NCBI GenBank assembly: GCA_963576725.1
Contig: OY755243.1
Span: 80,525,945 to 80,589,944, forward strand
Reading direction: 5' to 3'
DNA length: 64,000 nucleotides
From: Azorinus chamasolen
Lineage: Eukaryota > Mollusca > Bivalvia > Cardiida > Solecurtidae
Part shown: piece by piece, positions 11,568-25,400 of the stretch
How the letters are laid out: each line of letters begins with the position of its first letter
Position numbering within the stretch: the stretch's first letter is position 1
Notes under the pieces: model-generated
The model's database searches: none
What the model was told of the DNA's origin: nothing
What the model saw: only the letters and a program-made list of their open reading frames with translations
Position numbers and translations under genes: made by a program

Positions 11568-11789
11568 CTAGTTCAGTTCATATAAAATATTATTCAGACA
11601 ATCTGCAACTTGTTTGTTTAGAAGATGTCTTTTTACAAGCCTTTTAAAGTTCTTAAAATTGGTGTTAACGGCTTTCTTTATATGATCTGGAAGAATGTCC
11701 AGTGCTTTGAGCCTATAGATAGCAAAATGTGTGTTTCCCAGAAAACCAGTTAACATGATGTTAAAACTAGAACGGCGTAAAAAGCTCAT
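11568..11789 (-). pseudogene. Possible LINE reverse-transcriptase C-terminal fragment
   Basis: Frame with KALDILPDHIKKAVNTNFKN and FKRLVKRHLL, like the WN.LP..I..A....FK..LK.HL segment after the RT domain of many non-LTR elements. No RT catalytic motifs. A (CTTGA)n-like LINE tail lies at 11840-11870 but on the other strand, so it may belong to a different copy. Confidence 0.35.
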
Positions 11790-12312
11790 TAATTTAGAGA
11801 AAGCTTTTGCTGTGTGTTATGTTTATCCGACTATGTAAATAAAATTTACTTGACTCGACTTGACTTGAGAACAACGATCTTTCAGAACAATCTTCTAGAC
11901 TTGTTATATAAAAGGAAACAAACAAGTCGAATTTTCACTTCCGGCTTGACGTTGCACCTTGCAAAAAAGAAGTGTCAAAATGCCGTTCTGAAGATCTTGG
12001 TGTCTCCAGACTGAAATATATTTTGGCAATTTGATTTTATTCCAGTCTCATATACAAAACTGTGGGCGCAAACAGTTTTAGCAGAAAGAATCGGTAATTG
12101 TTATTCTCTAGATTTGCTGTCACTGACTCACCGACCATTTGTTTTGGTGACGGGTCAAAACGCTCAATTTCCAAAACGGTCCACTTCCACAACGGCCTGG
12201 TCCAAAACAAGGCCCAATTTTTATGATATATTTATATGTAAGTTCTGATGTATGAATATGTAAGAATTTATGGTGCCTAACTGCCTATGATGAATAGCAT
12301 GGAGTTCCAATT

Positions 12313-12935
12313 TTATCGTAGACTCGCCTTCTATCGAACCTCACCTGTTTATCGAACCTTTCATTTTTTGGTGTTTTTACGCATGTACAAGAGCATACTA
12401 CGTCAAAAAATCACGAGTACCGTTGCTTTGTCTGTAAACCACGCCTCGTAGCTTTAAAAACGAAATATACGTCATAAACAGGTCAATACAGTTTATTTTT
12501 CCTTCAACTATGCTGAACACGCGAAAACTGTTAATATTGAAAAGTGTACCACATTAAAAATGTTTGACAGCTCTGACCCCTTCAGCTTATGCAAAGGTCG
12601 TGTGCCCATGATGAAATCACGTGATTATGAGTATTATGTTACAGCAAACAGTCTCTAAAATAAAGGTTCGATAAGCAGGTGATATTTTTCTGGCAGCCAT
12701 TTTTGTTTTTGTTATGCGGGTGGTGGGGAACACTGGATTGTTTGGGGATTAATAGATGAGAATAAAATTACTTAATTGTTTGAAGGTATGTATAATAATT
12801 ACTTAATTGTTTCAAGGTATGTATAAAAGATTATTTTGAACTGCTGATTTATTTTTTTCTTCAATATTCACAGTAAAAGTTTTTTGTTCCTGGTCAAAGG
12901 TTAAGGGGTTCGATAGACGGTAAGACCATGCTATC
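12313..12935. mobile_element. Possible foldback element with TATCGAACC inverted motifs
   Basis: CTTCTATCGAACC (near 12329) and TTTATCGAACCTTT (near 12348) recur inverted as AAAGGTTCGATAAGCAGGT (12662) and GGTTCGATAGACGG (12908). Ends and target duplication are not clear. Confidence 0.4.
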
Positions 12936-12957
12936 ACGGTATACTTATTGTTTTTAC

Positions 12958-13950
12958 CACAGGGGTCTATACCGCTTCATGACAGTCTATATATCATATG
13001 CTATACAATAAACAAGGGTTCTAACTGACAGAACGAACACGTGTGTACCTCAAGTACAAACAAGTCTGTAACTCTTACATTTTTTATCATAATTTCGTAA
13101 TTCTTTCGGCTACTGAAAGTATAATGATATTTCACTACCAAGTAAGTTTCTCCTCTGATGGTATCAAATACATTATTAAAAATGCAACAATGATTTTCTC
13201 AAACTTTTACATGTTTTATGGGCAATTGACAAACGTTTGTTCACCCCGGGCTCACCCTATCACAGCAATAATCTGACCATATGCAGTTCAAAAGATGGCG
13301 TGATTCAATAAAACAGCTTGATTCTATCACCGATGTCCATATTTTTAGTCCCCAGCATCAAAAGAATGATGTAAAACTAGTGAGTTTTGTCAGTTATATA
13401 GCTTCAACTCGTCGAGGAAAGCGCCATTGTATGTGACGTCATGGATTTCCCAAGTTTTCCTTCGCTCATCCAGTGAAATTGCGCTCCATTCATATTTGTT
13501 GCAAAATGGCACCATCAGACAGAAAGGCCACTGTTACTATTTGCTTATTTATTTAGAGGAAAAAACAAATGGAGATTGGTGATAGAATTGGGTTGTTTTT
13601 ATTGAACCACGCCTTCTTTTGAACTGCAAATTGCCGGGTTAATGCTGTGATATAGTGACACTGGGGTGAACGAACGTTTGTCATTGACCGAGAAAACGCT
13701 TAAAACTTTGAGAAAATCATTGTTGGATTGATACTTGTGCAAAAGTTACTGTCAGAAAATTATATTTATTTGAGAGAAAAATATATTGGCTTTCAATAAC
13801 CAAAAGAATTACGAAATTATCATTGAAATTTCAAAAGTTACATTCACATTTGTACTTGTGGTACACAGATGTCCATTCCGCTAGTTGGAACCTTGTTATT
13901 ATATACATGTAGTACATATAGACCCCCATGAAGCGGTACAGACCCCTGTG
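12958..13950. mobile_element. hAT-like foldback MITE with 8-bp target duplication
   Basis: Starts CACAGGGGTCTATACCGCTT and ends with the inverted copy AAGCGGTACAGACCCCTGTG. Flanked by GTTTTTAC at 12950-12957 and 13951-13958. Most of the 993 bp folds on itself, for example AATTCTTTCGG / CCAAAAGAATT and TTCAAAAGATGGCGTG / CACGCCTTCTTTTGAA. No transposase; the frame inside it is not a recognisable protein. Confidence 0.85.
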
Positions 13951-13958
13951 GTTTTTAC

Positions 13959-14821
13959 AATAAAACATATATAAATAAACTTACTTGCTGTTATTTTTTT
14001 AACATGTCTAGGGGTAAACTATTCCTGTACATCTATGTGAATATTATTTAATAAACACTGATATTTGCTGGTGTTTTTGGTGTTTTTATAACTGCCATAT
14101 GTGGGATGTCATTTGTGGGAGTTTACCATTATATCTGACTAAAAAATCGAATTGAGTCTATGGAGTGTCAATCCAGTAATTTATTGTCATAATATAATGT
14201 ATGAATATAAGTTATTATGTATGAACATTATTTTTATCTATATATAATTATATCTGAGCCTTATAAATTAAGCCTTAACTAGTGACACTCATACAGCCAC
14301 ATCATCTCCGACAAGACTGATAATCAGTGTTTGCACTGTTTTGACACACAGTATCATTTATAAATTTAAATGCAGCACATTAAACAATATCTATCAGATG
14401 CTGAGTGAATCATAGGCATATTTATTTATTTATTTCATATCCAACCTTCTGTCCTCATTGAATACAAGGATAATCACTGATAACAAACAGTCAAACACAC
14501 ACATGTACATGAAGGAATGTTTCAATCACATGATGGACTAATACTATTGCTTCTCAGCGCAGGAAAAATCCTAAAACTTTTACTCGTCCTGCCAGCTGCT
14601 TTTGTCTTATTTTACTTAAATTCATTGTTGAAATTTCTGAAATTCTACTCGTCCTGCAAGAAAGTTACTCGTCATGGCGAGTGGAATTTTCCAGGCCTGC
14701 TTCTGTATCTATATGTCGTAGAATCCTATATAGGCTTTTACAATGTCAGTTATTCAGACAGGTAGCTCAGTCAGTAGGACATATCGACTTTAGTATCTTG
14801 CTTCAGTTTTGAAATAACAAC
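13959..14821. other. No gene or clear element
   Basis: AT-rich sequence. A short stretch at 14590-14700 has repeated ACTCGTCCTGC and ACTCGTCATGGCGAGT motifs of unknown kind. Confidence 0.5.
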
Positions 14822-15275
14822 TTAACCCTTTACTCAAAAGATATCCCTTTGGAAACAGAATAGACCTAGATCACAGGGCTCCTGTAAGAGCCATCTGATC
14901 AGGGTTTGCTCTGTTTACTTATGAAATCATATACAGTAAAACCTCTCTAAACCGGAATTCTAGTACAGAAGAATTTAGATACTTTTATACAGATGGCTGC
15001 TTAATGCATGGTGAAAGTCATTCAGAAAGCTCCTAGAGGAGCTTTCTGAATGACTTTCATCCTGCATTAAGCTGCCACCTGTCTCCAAGACCAATATTTA
15101 TACTAAATTTTACGTCCGGTTTAGATGGGTTTTACTGTACTGAGTGTAGATATAATTCTACAGTTTCTGCGATGGCCAAATGTTCTTGTGATCATTTACC
15201 ATTATAAAAACCAATCTAACTGATATTCATGATGCCATGCGTTTTTGTTTTAATAGTCACAGATTAAAGGGTTAA
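14822..15275 (-). mobile_element. Group A TTAA-MITE containing a nested group C MITE
   Basis: TTAACCCTTTACTC to TTAAAGGGTTAA, interrupted at a TA by the group C copy listed next. Confidence 0.85.
14934..15137. mobile_element. Group C MITE nested in group A, TA flanks
   Basis: CAGTAAAACCTCTCTAAACC to GATGGGTTTTACTG. Stem AGAAAGCTCCTAGAGGAGC. Lies 375 bp left of the GCC1 start codon. Confidence 0.88.
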
Positions 15276-15511
15276 ACATTGACATTCTTGAATAATCTTG
15301 AAAAATAAAGATTTATACATGGCAACAAAATACAAAGTTTAACAGCCACAAGCTATATACACTAAAGTAAATAAACAAATTGTTTATATTACAAGATATG
15401 ATTACTATACATTTGTATTCCAGATTATACAAAGAGATTATAATATAGGAAAGGAATGAAAAGGAATGGAGACAGTCTCTCTGGCAAGTTGCAGGCTTTA
15501 CGTTGACTAAA

Positions 15512-15602
15512 ATGGAACTGGAAAGAGCACCCAGAGCAGAATTGCTGAAAACCATAGAAAAACAGAAAGATCTGATACAAAGAAGAGAACAAAGATTAAG
15601 AG
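15512..15602 (+). CDS. GCC1: GCC1 exon 1 (start codon)
   Basis: Encodes 30 residues beginning MELERAPRAELLKTIEK and stops in phase 1 before a GTTTAA donor at 15603. The in-frame stop TAG at 15446-15448 and lack of other upstream ATGs fix the start. An AG acceptor-like site (TGTATTCCAG, ending 15422) suggests the 5' UTR is split and the promoter lies further left. Confidence 0.85.
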
Positions 15603-18600
15603 GTTTAAGATTTAATCATATTTGTTCATTGTTAAAGATCAGGTTACATTTAGGGGTTTGAGAAATATTTACATCATTTGTTTACTTTATAGTTATTCCA
15701 CCAAATTTTTTATATTTGAGACTTTGGAGATGAAATAGAGTGCATAATTATGGTCAGTTTTTTAAAGTAAACAGTAGTTTGAAACTTTGATGACAGGGTT
15801 GATTATATAGCAGTCTTAATGTTCTTTGTTAATCTCAAATGTTCCAATCTTTGTGCTATTCTATGTATGGTCAAGTGGTAAAACTAGTGTAAAAAGTTCA
15901 ATTACAAATGCTTCAGAGCATTTTGTTATGAAAAGTGTGAAATTATTAAATATATTACCAGTATTCATTTAACAAAAATGATGCAACATTTTGATAAAAA
16001 AATATATGTAAAAATTTGCCAATTAAATCTTTCAACATGCCATATGTATAGTGACTTTTTTCACTCCTGAATCACTAATGAAGTTGATTTGCAGATGTTG
16101 CAAGGAGCTAAATAAAAAGTTACACTTATAATGTATTTATGAAATCAATAATAATTGTTAAGTTCTGATTCTGACTGTGTTGGTACATATTAAGGCAAGT
16201 CTGTTTAGTGCCAACAAGATAAAGTTTGGCCTCGAATATTTAGATTTCAGTCATCAGTCATCAATACAGTATACATGTATACCTCATATCTGTATAAATT
16301 CAAGCAGTAGTTTGTTATTAGTATGTTTCCTGTCAGTGAAAATCATCGTTATTATTACAGATGTAGTTACTGCCTATAAGGGTGTTGTGAAGGAGAAGGA
16401 GGCTTTAGAGTCCACAGTTAAGGTTTTGTCCCAAGCTAAGGCAAGATCACATCTAGAAGTTCCACACAGCAAGGGACCCCCGTCTGTTGACTCGGCAAGC
16501 GATCATGGGCGGGAGTCTGATAGGGAGTCTGAGGATGGGAGCAACACTGTGAAGGAATTTGTTGATCCCCTTAATGTTTCAGGAGGTGGCAATGAGGTTT
16601 GTAGCAAATAAAAAAAATGATATTTGATCATATACTCTGCATCCCAAAAAAAACATTTTTATGGATAATATACTGTACATTTTTTCAAAACATCTTGAAT
16701 AATTCATAAATGAAATATGTCTTTCAAACTATTTACATGAATTTTAACCCTTTCCCTGTTCTATCTTTATTCCAATTTTCAGTACCTACTGAATATTCAT
16801 GGACAAAATAATTATAATGAAATATGGAGGATGTAACATTGTTAGAAACTAAAGAATCAGATCTATCAAATTCCATTCACAATTAGAGCAGACCCTCATC
16901 AGACAGTTTCTATGGGAGCTGTCTGATCCGGGTCTCTTCTGTTTTGCAAATGCATGAAAATGCTTGTATATGAGGGGACTGTTATAAAAGTATTAAACCC
17001 TGGGGTGGGCATATTGTTTTTGCTTTGGTTGGTTTGTTGCCAACTTTAATGTTGGAGGCGAACATTGTTAGGCCAATTTATTAAAGTCAAGGTCATATTA
17101 TATTACTTCATATATCAAGATCAAAGGTCATATTATGGGTAAAATTTAGGTTGGTGATAATTTTGTCCATTCAACATACATAATTCGAACTTTGCATGCA
17201 TGTGCAACTTATGGAGGCGAACCTTTTATAGGGTGATTTCATACATCAAAGTCAAAGTTCAAATGAACAGATTTTTCCAAATATCATCTGTGACAAGCAT
17301 CAAGCATTTGTGTGGAGGTATTTATCATATTCTGATAATTCTAGTTAACCCTCCCTTTGTAATACATGTAGTTTGTATAAACACTGTTTCATGTCTTTGC
17401 AAATAGAGTAGACCCAGATCAGATGGTTCATCTCAGGGTCTGCTTTTTGTTTTGCTTTTTAATGGTTTTAAATGATGGTTAATATTTGATAAATATTCCA
17501 TTGTTCAATTTCAGCAAATAAATATTCATGATGTCATTACATGTATTTCTGACATGAATATTCAAGAGAGAAAGGGTTAAGACTGCATCAAGTTACAAAT
17601 TAACATGTGTATTTCTGTTCCGTACAGCAAACTTCAGACTTAGTGGATGGAAGTGAGCTACAAGAGCTTCATACCCAGGTGGAGACATTGTCCAACTCCC
17701 TTTTGACCATCTCTGAGGAGAAATCCAAGTTGGAAGCCAACTACATAGCCGAGAAAAAAGTCATGAAAGTAGGTTTTTAAGCCTTTACTCCATAAAGCTA
17801 TGAAAACAGTGTAGATTAGATCAGATGGCCAGGATCTGCTCTGTTTGATAATTGACTAATAAAGTTATGATTTCAAAGTTTCTGCTTATGGTCATGTGCT
17901 GTTATAAAATTTAACGTAATTAATATTCTTTGCTTCAATATGTTTGTCATGAATATTCATAGAGTAAAGGTTTGTGACAGCTTATAGATTGGATATAAAT
18001 TACAGTTGTTATTTACATGCATATATTATATCATGATATATGTAATTGTATAACCCTTTCCCTGTTGAATATTAATGTAAGAAATAATGACATCATGAAT
18101 ATCTATTAGCTGAATTTTGGTATCGGTAGAAACTGTAGTCAGATCTATTATAATTTCATAAGCAAAGAGAACAGATCCTGATTAGATGACTCCCCAATTT
18201 GATCTGGGTCTACTCTGTTTGCAAAGGTGTGAAAAGCATTTCTATGAGGGAAAGAGTAAACACTGGTGTTATGAAATCAAGGTGTGACCCTTATCCTGCT
18301 ACCTGACAGCCATATCAAGATCAACAGTATAGGGGTCAACCCTAGTCACTGTAAATTGAAAACAACTTGGATCCAGTTTAAATGGCGAATGACGGTGCAT
18401 CTCATCGGCCACAAGCTGTTTGACACTTGGAAAATAGTTTCTCAAAAGCTTAAATAGATCATAAGAAAGGAATAATTGTAGCAGATGAGAGTTCTATTTC
18501 AGTCAAAGGTCCATATAAGATGTGTAGATTTAAACATTTTCAAGAATAGTTCCTTCATTTCTCCATGAAGCCTTATGCTGTGGCTACTCTTTAGAATCGT

Positions 18601-21600
18601 CTAAAGAGTGGTCACAGTATAGGGTTTCGTGGAGAAATGATGAGATTTTAGTACATGTATTTGGATATGCACCTTTATCTGTAGCTCTGCTCAGTGGGTT
18701 AAGGGTTATTTAATGCCCTAGAGGAGTTAATTTGGTGAAAGATTAACCCTCTTTGAGTTTTGCATGTTTGAGCATTTTTCTGTTTTCTACCTAATGCATC
18801 TTTTGAACCCTTTCCCTGTTCTATGTTTATTTCAAATTTCAATACCTACTGCATGCATGAACAAAATAGTTAAAATGAAATATGGAAGGTGGAACATTGT
18901 AGCCATTTTAGAATCTAAAGAAACAGATTATCAAATTCCATTAGCAAACAGAGCAGACCCTGATCAGACAGCTCCTATCTGATCTGGGTCTACTCTTTTT
19001 GCAAAGGCATAGAAAAGGCATTTATATGATGGAAAGGATTAATTTTTTATGAAAGTTGACCAATTTTCTCTTATCCATGTAAAAGTGGTCAATATCTAAG
19101 AAAGTGAACAGGTCTGTTTTTCTCTCTGTGTTTCTTCTTCTTCGTAGAAGTTTTGTTCTCACAACTGCAATCTGCTTTTCTGACATTCCCAGTGTAACAA
19201 CTAGGATATTTTGTTCTTCTTGTTTGATGGTCTGTCTGCCAGTAGGTAAGCCATATTACCTCATGTGTTTTTATTTATTTTAACAGCAAGAGACAGAAGA
19301 GCTTCAAAAGAAGTTCACAGACTGCCAAAACAAAGCAGAGGGTTTGGAGAAAGACCTTGAACTGAAAACCTCAGAGGTAATTTCCTGAGTATTATTTTAA
19401 TCCTTTGAATGGGAGAATGTATTAACATTTGCAAACAGTCTAGATACAGATAAGAGGGTTCATAGAGCACACCTCTGATCAGGGACTGCACGGTTTGTCA
19501 TTCAAAATCCGCTGACAAATTTAAGCCTTTCAAACTATCAGAATGGACTTTATAATAAAACATTAATGTTTTACTTCGTATAAATGCCTTTTCACACCAT
19601 TGTAAACAGAGTAAACCCAAGTCAGATCGTCTCCAGCTCTGTTTGTCTATGAAATTTTCCAGTTTCTGCCATCACCAAAATAACTTTTGTACATATCGAG
19701 GGCTTGGTGCAAAACTATTCTAACTCCTTCACAAAGTGAAGGAGTTAGAATAGTTTTGCACCAAGCCCTTGATATGCTAATTTTAATTCCTGTTGGAGTC
19801 ATCTGATCAGGGTCTGCTCAGTTTGCTTATGAAATTATTATCGATCTGACTCTACAGATTCTACCATAAAACATGTGTACATATGCCATTGTAAAATTTC
19901 AGCTAATAAATATTCATGATGTCATTCTTTCTTACATGAATATTCAATAGGGAATGGGTTAAACAAAAATCCAGATTAGGATCTAAGCCAACTGGTATTA
20001 TGTTAAGGAATTTTTTAAACCCTTTACTAATGAATATTCATGGGAGAGTCCAACCATTCTGAATATTATTTTCTTTTTATGTAAAATAAGTAAACACATT
20101 CATTGTCATTGCTATGACAAATAGTATAGAACCAAGTCATAAATATTCTTTAAGCAAAGAGTGCTGATCAGATCGCTCCTACATGATATGTTTGATCTGG
20201 GTATACTCTGTTTGCAAGGTGTCTCAATTAAGTAAAGGATAAACTCTGCAAATTTGTGAATAGCCATGCAAACAGTTTGGATCAAGGTGAGATGCTGAGA
20301 TACTCAACACCTAATTACGATCTAAACTGTTTGACACTCTGCTGGTGGTGTTTGACAAAAACTGTAGAATCAGATTTATATAATTTCATAAGCACACAGA
20401 GCAGGCCATAATCAGATATGAATAGAATCATATCTATATTGTATCATAAGCAAATAGAGCAGACCCTGATAAGATGGCTTCATCTGATCTGGGTCTACTC
20501 TGTTTGCAAAGGTGTAGAAAAGTTGTATTCATGGAGTAAAGGGTTAACTGTGTGTTTTAGTGGAAAAACAGGATCAGGAATCAGCAGATTGAACGAGAGA
20601 AGGAGCAAACTGACCATGCAGTGATGTTGAGAGAGCTACAGAAACTTCTAGCTGATGAAAGACAGGGCAAGGAGCAGATTGAACACCAGGTAAGAGGATG
20701 GTCAGAGCTGAAAATACCTATATAGATTAATTCCAGTATAAAATGTACCTTACATGGTTGAGACTACACTCACACATGCATAAAACAATAAAAAACAATA
20801 AACATGTATGAATGATGAAACCATGTCAATAACATCATCTTCCAAGGATAACACAAAATGAGAGAGATGGTATTGATATAGAGAGGCATGACATTGGTTA
20901 TCAAGTTTTAAATGGATTATCACAATTTTAAATACATTTACTATGAAATACTCAAATACATTTGCTATAAAATACAATTAAAATATAGACTAGATCTGGG
21001 TTCAAAGTATATGGTACAATCAGGAATTTACTATAGTTTTTATGTGCAAAGCTGTGGATTAGATGAGTACTGATCTATCAAAATCTCTAATTCTCAGCTA
21101 AACCTATTTTGCTGCTTCTCATTAGAATCAACATGGAGAGACAGTTACAAGATAAGTTTTGGCAGAGAAGTAACAAGATAATAGTTAATACTAGTTTAAC
21201 CCTTCTCGTGCTATTAACTAATCAGCATTTGCAAATACATTGTAGTGTAGATTAGAGGAGCTGTCTCATATGGGTCGGCACTATTTGCCATGATAATTCA
21301 GTGGCTACAATTGATCCAACTTTAGAATGATTCAGCTAATTAATATTCATGGTGGATAGACTCACATTTGAATATTCAGTATGAGAAGGGCTAATTAGAA
21401 TTTCTAAAGAAACCTCTGATTTACATTTAATAACCGTTTCCTTGATATAAATAACACCTTTTCATGCATTTGCAAACAGAGTAGAGCCATATCAGATGGC
21501 TCCTATATGAGCCATCTGATCAGGGTCTGCTCAGTTTGCTTATGAAATGGTTGTGTGTAAATAACCAATCTACAACACGTGTTGTCAATATATTTTATTC

Positions 21601-22347
21601 TGTTACTTCTGTTATTATTTTTTTCTTATGAAATGGTGAAATATTATAAATCTGATTGTACAGTTTCTACCAATACGAAAAAGTCCTGTGTTCAAATCCC
21701 ATTATAAATTTTCAGTTAATAAATATTCCTGATGTCATTATTTGTTACATGAATATTCTACAGGGAAAGGGCTAACCCTGTGATACTCCTACTGTAGTGA
21801 GAGCTTGTACATGTTCACCATGAGTTTACAATCATATGTTCTCCATTACTGGGTGTTTCAGAACCAAGGCAATTATTTATCACCTCAACACTGGACAAGT
21901 TTTTTATTTCAGTTTCAAATACTTTTTTTCCACTTTCTAGTTTCATGACTGACCGTGACTGCTTATCCATACAGATAGAGTGCAGAGCCAGTGATAAGGC
22001 CAAGCAGCTTTTTTTTTATTAATACTTTACTTGATAGAGATACCTTCTCATGCATTTGCAAACAGAGTAGATCCAGACCATAATACTATTTTTTGTTTTG
22101 CACCACTGTGATATAACTGAATGTTATTTGCAGTATGATGAGGTACAGTTTAACCTTAAAGAGAACCAGAGAATGATACCAGAGCTCACTGCACAGTATG
22201 AGCAAGAGACTGCAAAGCTGAAGGAGCAGATTGAGGCCCTCAAAGACCAGGTGCGACTGACAGAACTGAAAGCACAAGAGCCCTCCCCACTACTGCTGGA
22301 TCTGCAAAAGGAAACAGCCAAACTGAAAGTAGGAATATAACATTTTA

Positions 22348-22411
<64 letters not shown>

Positions 22412-22440
22412 GGAGGGAGGGAGGGAGGGAGGGAGAGGGA

Positions 22441-22471
<31 letters not shown>

Positions 22472-25400
22472 GGGGAGGGGGAGGGAGAGGGGGAGGGAGA
22501 GAGAGAGAGGGAGGAAAACCTTTCTTAAGCACCAACCTCATAAATAGTTATATGCAATTTGTGACTTCATGAATATTCATTATCCGAATTTGTATATTGG
22601 TCAATGAAAAATGGAGTTTCTTTTTGCAATTTGAAACTGTAGAATCAAATCTTTATTATTCCATAAAACAGGTTGCTTGGATCCAGTTGGAACATTGAGT
22701 AGCTTTGTGTCTTTTCAGGATCCAAGATGTTTGATACTCAGTCAGTAGTTTCTCTTGAATGAAACAGAAGAGAAAGGGGAATTGCAGTACATCGGAGTTG
22801 GAACAGAAATAATTTTACAGCATGATAAGGGTTAATACAAGAGAAATTATCAGTACAATGTAGTGCAATCAGAATCATAGATAGAGTGTGTACATGTAGT
22901 TGGTGTTCATTTTAACCCTTTACTCCATGAATATTTATATAAAATAATGACACCATGAATATTAAATAGATTAATTTGTTATAATATCACAAGCATATAG
23001 GGATTTTTAGCCATAGCAGAAACTGTATAATCATATCTATATTGTATAATAAGCAAACAGAGCAGACCCTGATCAGATGGCTCCTATAGGAGCCGTCTGA
23101 TCTGGGTCTACTCTATTTGCAAAGGCATAGAAAGGCGTATTTATAGAGAAAAGGGTTATGAATGGCTCCTTTATTTCTCCACCAGCACTTATGCCATGAC
23201 TTCTCTTTAGAATTGTCTCTTCTAACAATTCTAAAGAGTGGTCACAACAAAGTGTTTTGGTGGAGAAATGATGAATTTAATACACCCCTTTATCTATAGC
23301 CCTGTTTTTGCTTTCACAGGAGCAGCACCAGCTGTTGATACAGCAGGACGTCAGTCACATACAGGACGCAGAGGCCAAAGCCAAAATCTACAACCAACAA
23401 TGTGAAGCACAGATTGCCGTGCTAGAGGCCAAGCTATCAGAACTATCAGAGACTGTTGGCAACTATGAGAGACTGAGGTTCCAAGACCAGCAAGCCATAC
23501 AGGTAAAAGTTTTGTTGTTATGATTCAATTTAACCCTTTAAAATATTGCCATGTGTTTTGATGCATAATGAGCTAAGGTAGAGGTGAAAATGTGTTTTGA
23601 GGCTGATAAAGATAAGGTTACTGTCACATTTTCAAATATTTTGTAGTATTCAAATGTTATTTTTGTTCTGTTCAGAGATTTAAAGAGCGAGTCAGTCAGC
23701 TTGACCTGGAGAATACAGCCCTGGTTCAGGCTTCTCATTCAAGGACTGATGACCAGGATGGCAGTACGCTAGACATACCAACCCTAGTTGAGAAGATAAC
23801 AAAACTTAAGACACATCTGAAACAGGCCAATGCACAGTCAGACAAACCAGTCAATATTGAAGGTAAGAGAATAATAGCTTATATAGACACAACTCAGGTG
23901 CAATTACTTAACCCTTTCCTCCATAGACTATTTTTAGACCCAACCTTTTTGAATGAATCTACCCAAAAGGAGCATTTACTAGAGAAAAGTAAAATTTTAG
24001 AATTTTGTAGTTTGAAACCATTGTGATAAATAGAGCATTTGCTCCTATAGGAGCAAATGCTCTATTTATCACAATGGTTTCAAGAAGTGGTTATTACAGA
24101 GGCGTAGAAAGGTGTATTTATGGAGGAAAGGGTCAACTGTTAGCCCTTTACCTGATGAATATTCATGTAAGAAACAATGAACATTTGAATATTAATTAAA
24201 TTTATAGCTTTTATAAAAGCATCATAAATGAGGGAGTTTTGACCATGATGAGAACAGTAAAATTAGATCTATATCATTTCATAAGCAAATAGAGCAGCAC
24301 CAGATTGGAAGGGCCCTACAGGAGCCATCTTATCTGGGTCTACTCAGTTTGCACTTAGGCATCAGAAAGTGTCTCTATCAGGTAAAGAGTTAAACACAAG
24401 TAATGATGATCTGCAAATGGTTTCTTCTATCACTTCATTTGTCAGTGCATCTTTTCCTCCTGTTTTTTTTTATTTCTTCAGTTGGGAGTTTGATTAGAAG
24501 CTGAGTTACCCTTTCCCTAATGAATATTTTTGCATGAGTTAATCACTTCATGCATATTCATTAAGTTAATTTTTATAATGCAGAATATTCAAGGGAATTC
24601 TTGGTTTAAACAAAAACTGTAGGATCAGATCTATATAATTCCACAAGCAAACAGAGCAGACCTTGATCAAATGGGTCCTATAATGGCCGTCTGATCTGGA
24701 TCTACTCTGTGTGCAAAAATGTGAAAAGGTATTACTATTAAGTAAAGCATCAATTGTTTTTGAAACTGATATCTCAAATTCACCTTTGAAGTGTAAAAAG
24801 TTGATAGTTCTAAATGAACAAACCCTGATTTTGCAAATGATAAAGGTACAGTAAAACCTCCCTAAAACCTTTCAATAAATGCAACCCTTAAGAAGCAGGT
24901 GGTTGCTTAACCCTTTCTCCATAGAGACGACTTTTGGCCCTTTTCAAACAAAGTAGACCCAGATAATACATCTCCTATAGGAGCTGTCTGATCAGGGTTC
25001 TGCTCTGCTTGCTTAATACAAAATGATATAGATCTGATTCTACAATTTCTGCCAAAAATTCCTGTGATCATTGGCCATTATAAAAATTAAGTTTAGAATA
25101 TTTATGAAGACATGACTTGGGGTAAAGGGTTAACCCTTTTCTCTATAGATACACTTTTTAATGCTTTTCAAACAGGAGAGACCAATATCAGACAGCTCAT
25201 GTAGAAGCCTTCTGATCAGAATCTACTTTGTTTACTGATGGAATTATATAGATCTCATCTAATTCTAGAGTTTCTGCCTTGTCCTAATATTTTCTTGTCC
25301 ATGTGCTGTTTTAAAATTAAGCTACATGTAATTAATATTTATATACATTGTGTACATTATTATTTCTCACATGAATATTCATGGATTAAAGGGTTAACGC

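Noticed and set aside
22350..22541. Ser/Leu/Pro-rich frame
   Set aside because: Pure translation of the GA/GGGA microsatellite.
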